Below, one piece after another: positions 14,116-14,145 of a stretch of 14,145 nt of DNA. Numbering within the stretch: position 1 is the first letter of the stretch; every line of letters begins with the position of its first letter. Source of the stretch: Thiodiazotropha sp040507245 (lineage in GTDB: Bacteria; Pseudomonadota; Gammaproteobacteria; Chromatiales; Chromatiaceae); the NCBI GenBank assembly GCA_040507245.1, contig JBEVVH010000086.1, positions 1-14,145 of the forward strand, written 5' to 3'. The position numbers and the translations under genes were made by a program. The notes beneath the pieces were generated by a model. The model saw nothing but the letters and a program-made list of their open reading frames with translations, was not told the origin of the DNA and made no database searches.

Positions 14116-14145
14116 ATGGAAAAAATTGATGCACGAACACTAACA
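14116..14145 (+). mobile_element. Start of a probable IS630-type transposase gene, cut by right edge
   Basis: The plus strand opens with ATG at 14116 and encodes MEKIDARTLT up to the last base. The wording K-x-D-A-R-x-L is typical of the first residues of IS630-family transposases, just before their helix-turn-helix. Ten residues are too few for certainty. An A/T-rich leader with GGGAG at 14079-14083 and a repeat fragment at 14047-14059 fit an element end near 14060. It could be another protein. Confidence 0.4.

Overview
The window comes from a gammaproteobacterial chromosome. Its core is the transcription/translation operon rimP-nusA-infB-rbfA-truB-rpsO-pnp, all on the minus strand, in the gene order known from Escherichia coli and relatives. 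NusA carries the two C-terminal acidic repeats typical of gammaproteobacteria. The intergenic repeats and the moderately high G+C suggest a Chromatiales-like lineage, but this is only an impression.

Layout from left to right. Positions 1-1000 hold the N-terminal part of a membrane sensor-like protein on the minus strand. It runs off the left edge, and its last ~25 residues look unnatural, beside a short inverted repeat with TGTCACA ends. Positions 1001-1439 are non-coding or decayed: a hairpin, a doubtful short reading frame, a minus-strand terminator and a cluster of small hairpins. Positions 1440-2130 hold an alpha/beta hydrolase gene whose catalytic residues are all recognisable but which is split by two single-base frameshifts. 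A small membrane-protein frame follows on the plus strand (2227-2430), then a palindromic intergenic repeat and the terminator of pnp.

Positions 2665-11256 are the nusA operon, transcribed leftward: rimP (30S maturation), nusA (elongation, termination, antitermination), infB (initiation factor IF2), rbfA (30S maturation), truB (tRNA psi55), rpsO (ribosomal protein S15) and pnp (3'-5' exoribonuclease). Gaps are short except for 180 bases before rpsO, where a weak promoter can be proposed. The leader just upstream of rimP can fold into mutually exclusive hairpins, one of them terminator-like. It looks like an attenuator for the operon.

Upstream of the operon, also leftward, lies a two-component system: an OmpR/PhoB-type regulator (13065-13778) and a membrane histidine kinase (11571-13037). 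A previously easy-to-miss 45-codon frame follows (11405-11542), and then a bidirectional terminator. A perfect TATAAT box sits between that small frame and the terminator and may drive the nusA operon. At the right edge (14116-14145) a plus-strand frame begins with MEKIDARTLT, which resembles the start of an IS630-type transposase and follows a fragment of a common proteobacterial repeat.

No CRISPR array, defence island or clearly new multi-gene system is visible. The most interesting items are the rimP leader, the 45-residue protein, the doubly frameshifted hydrolase and the decayed or mobile-element-bounded edges.
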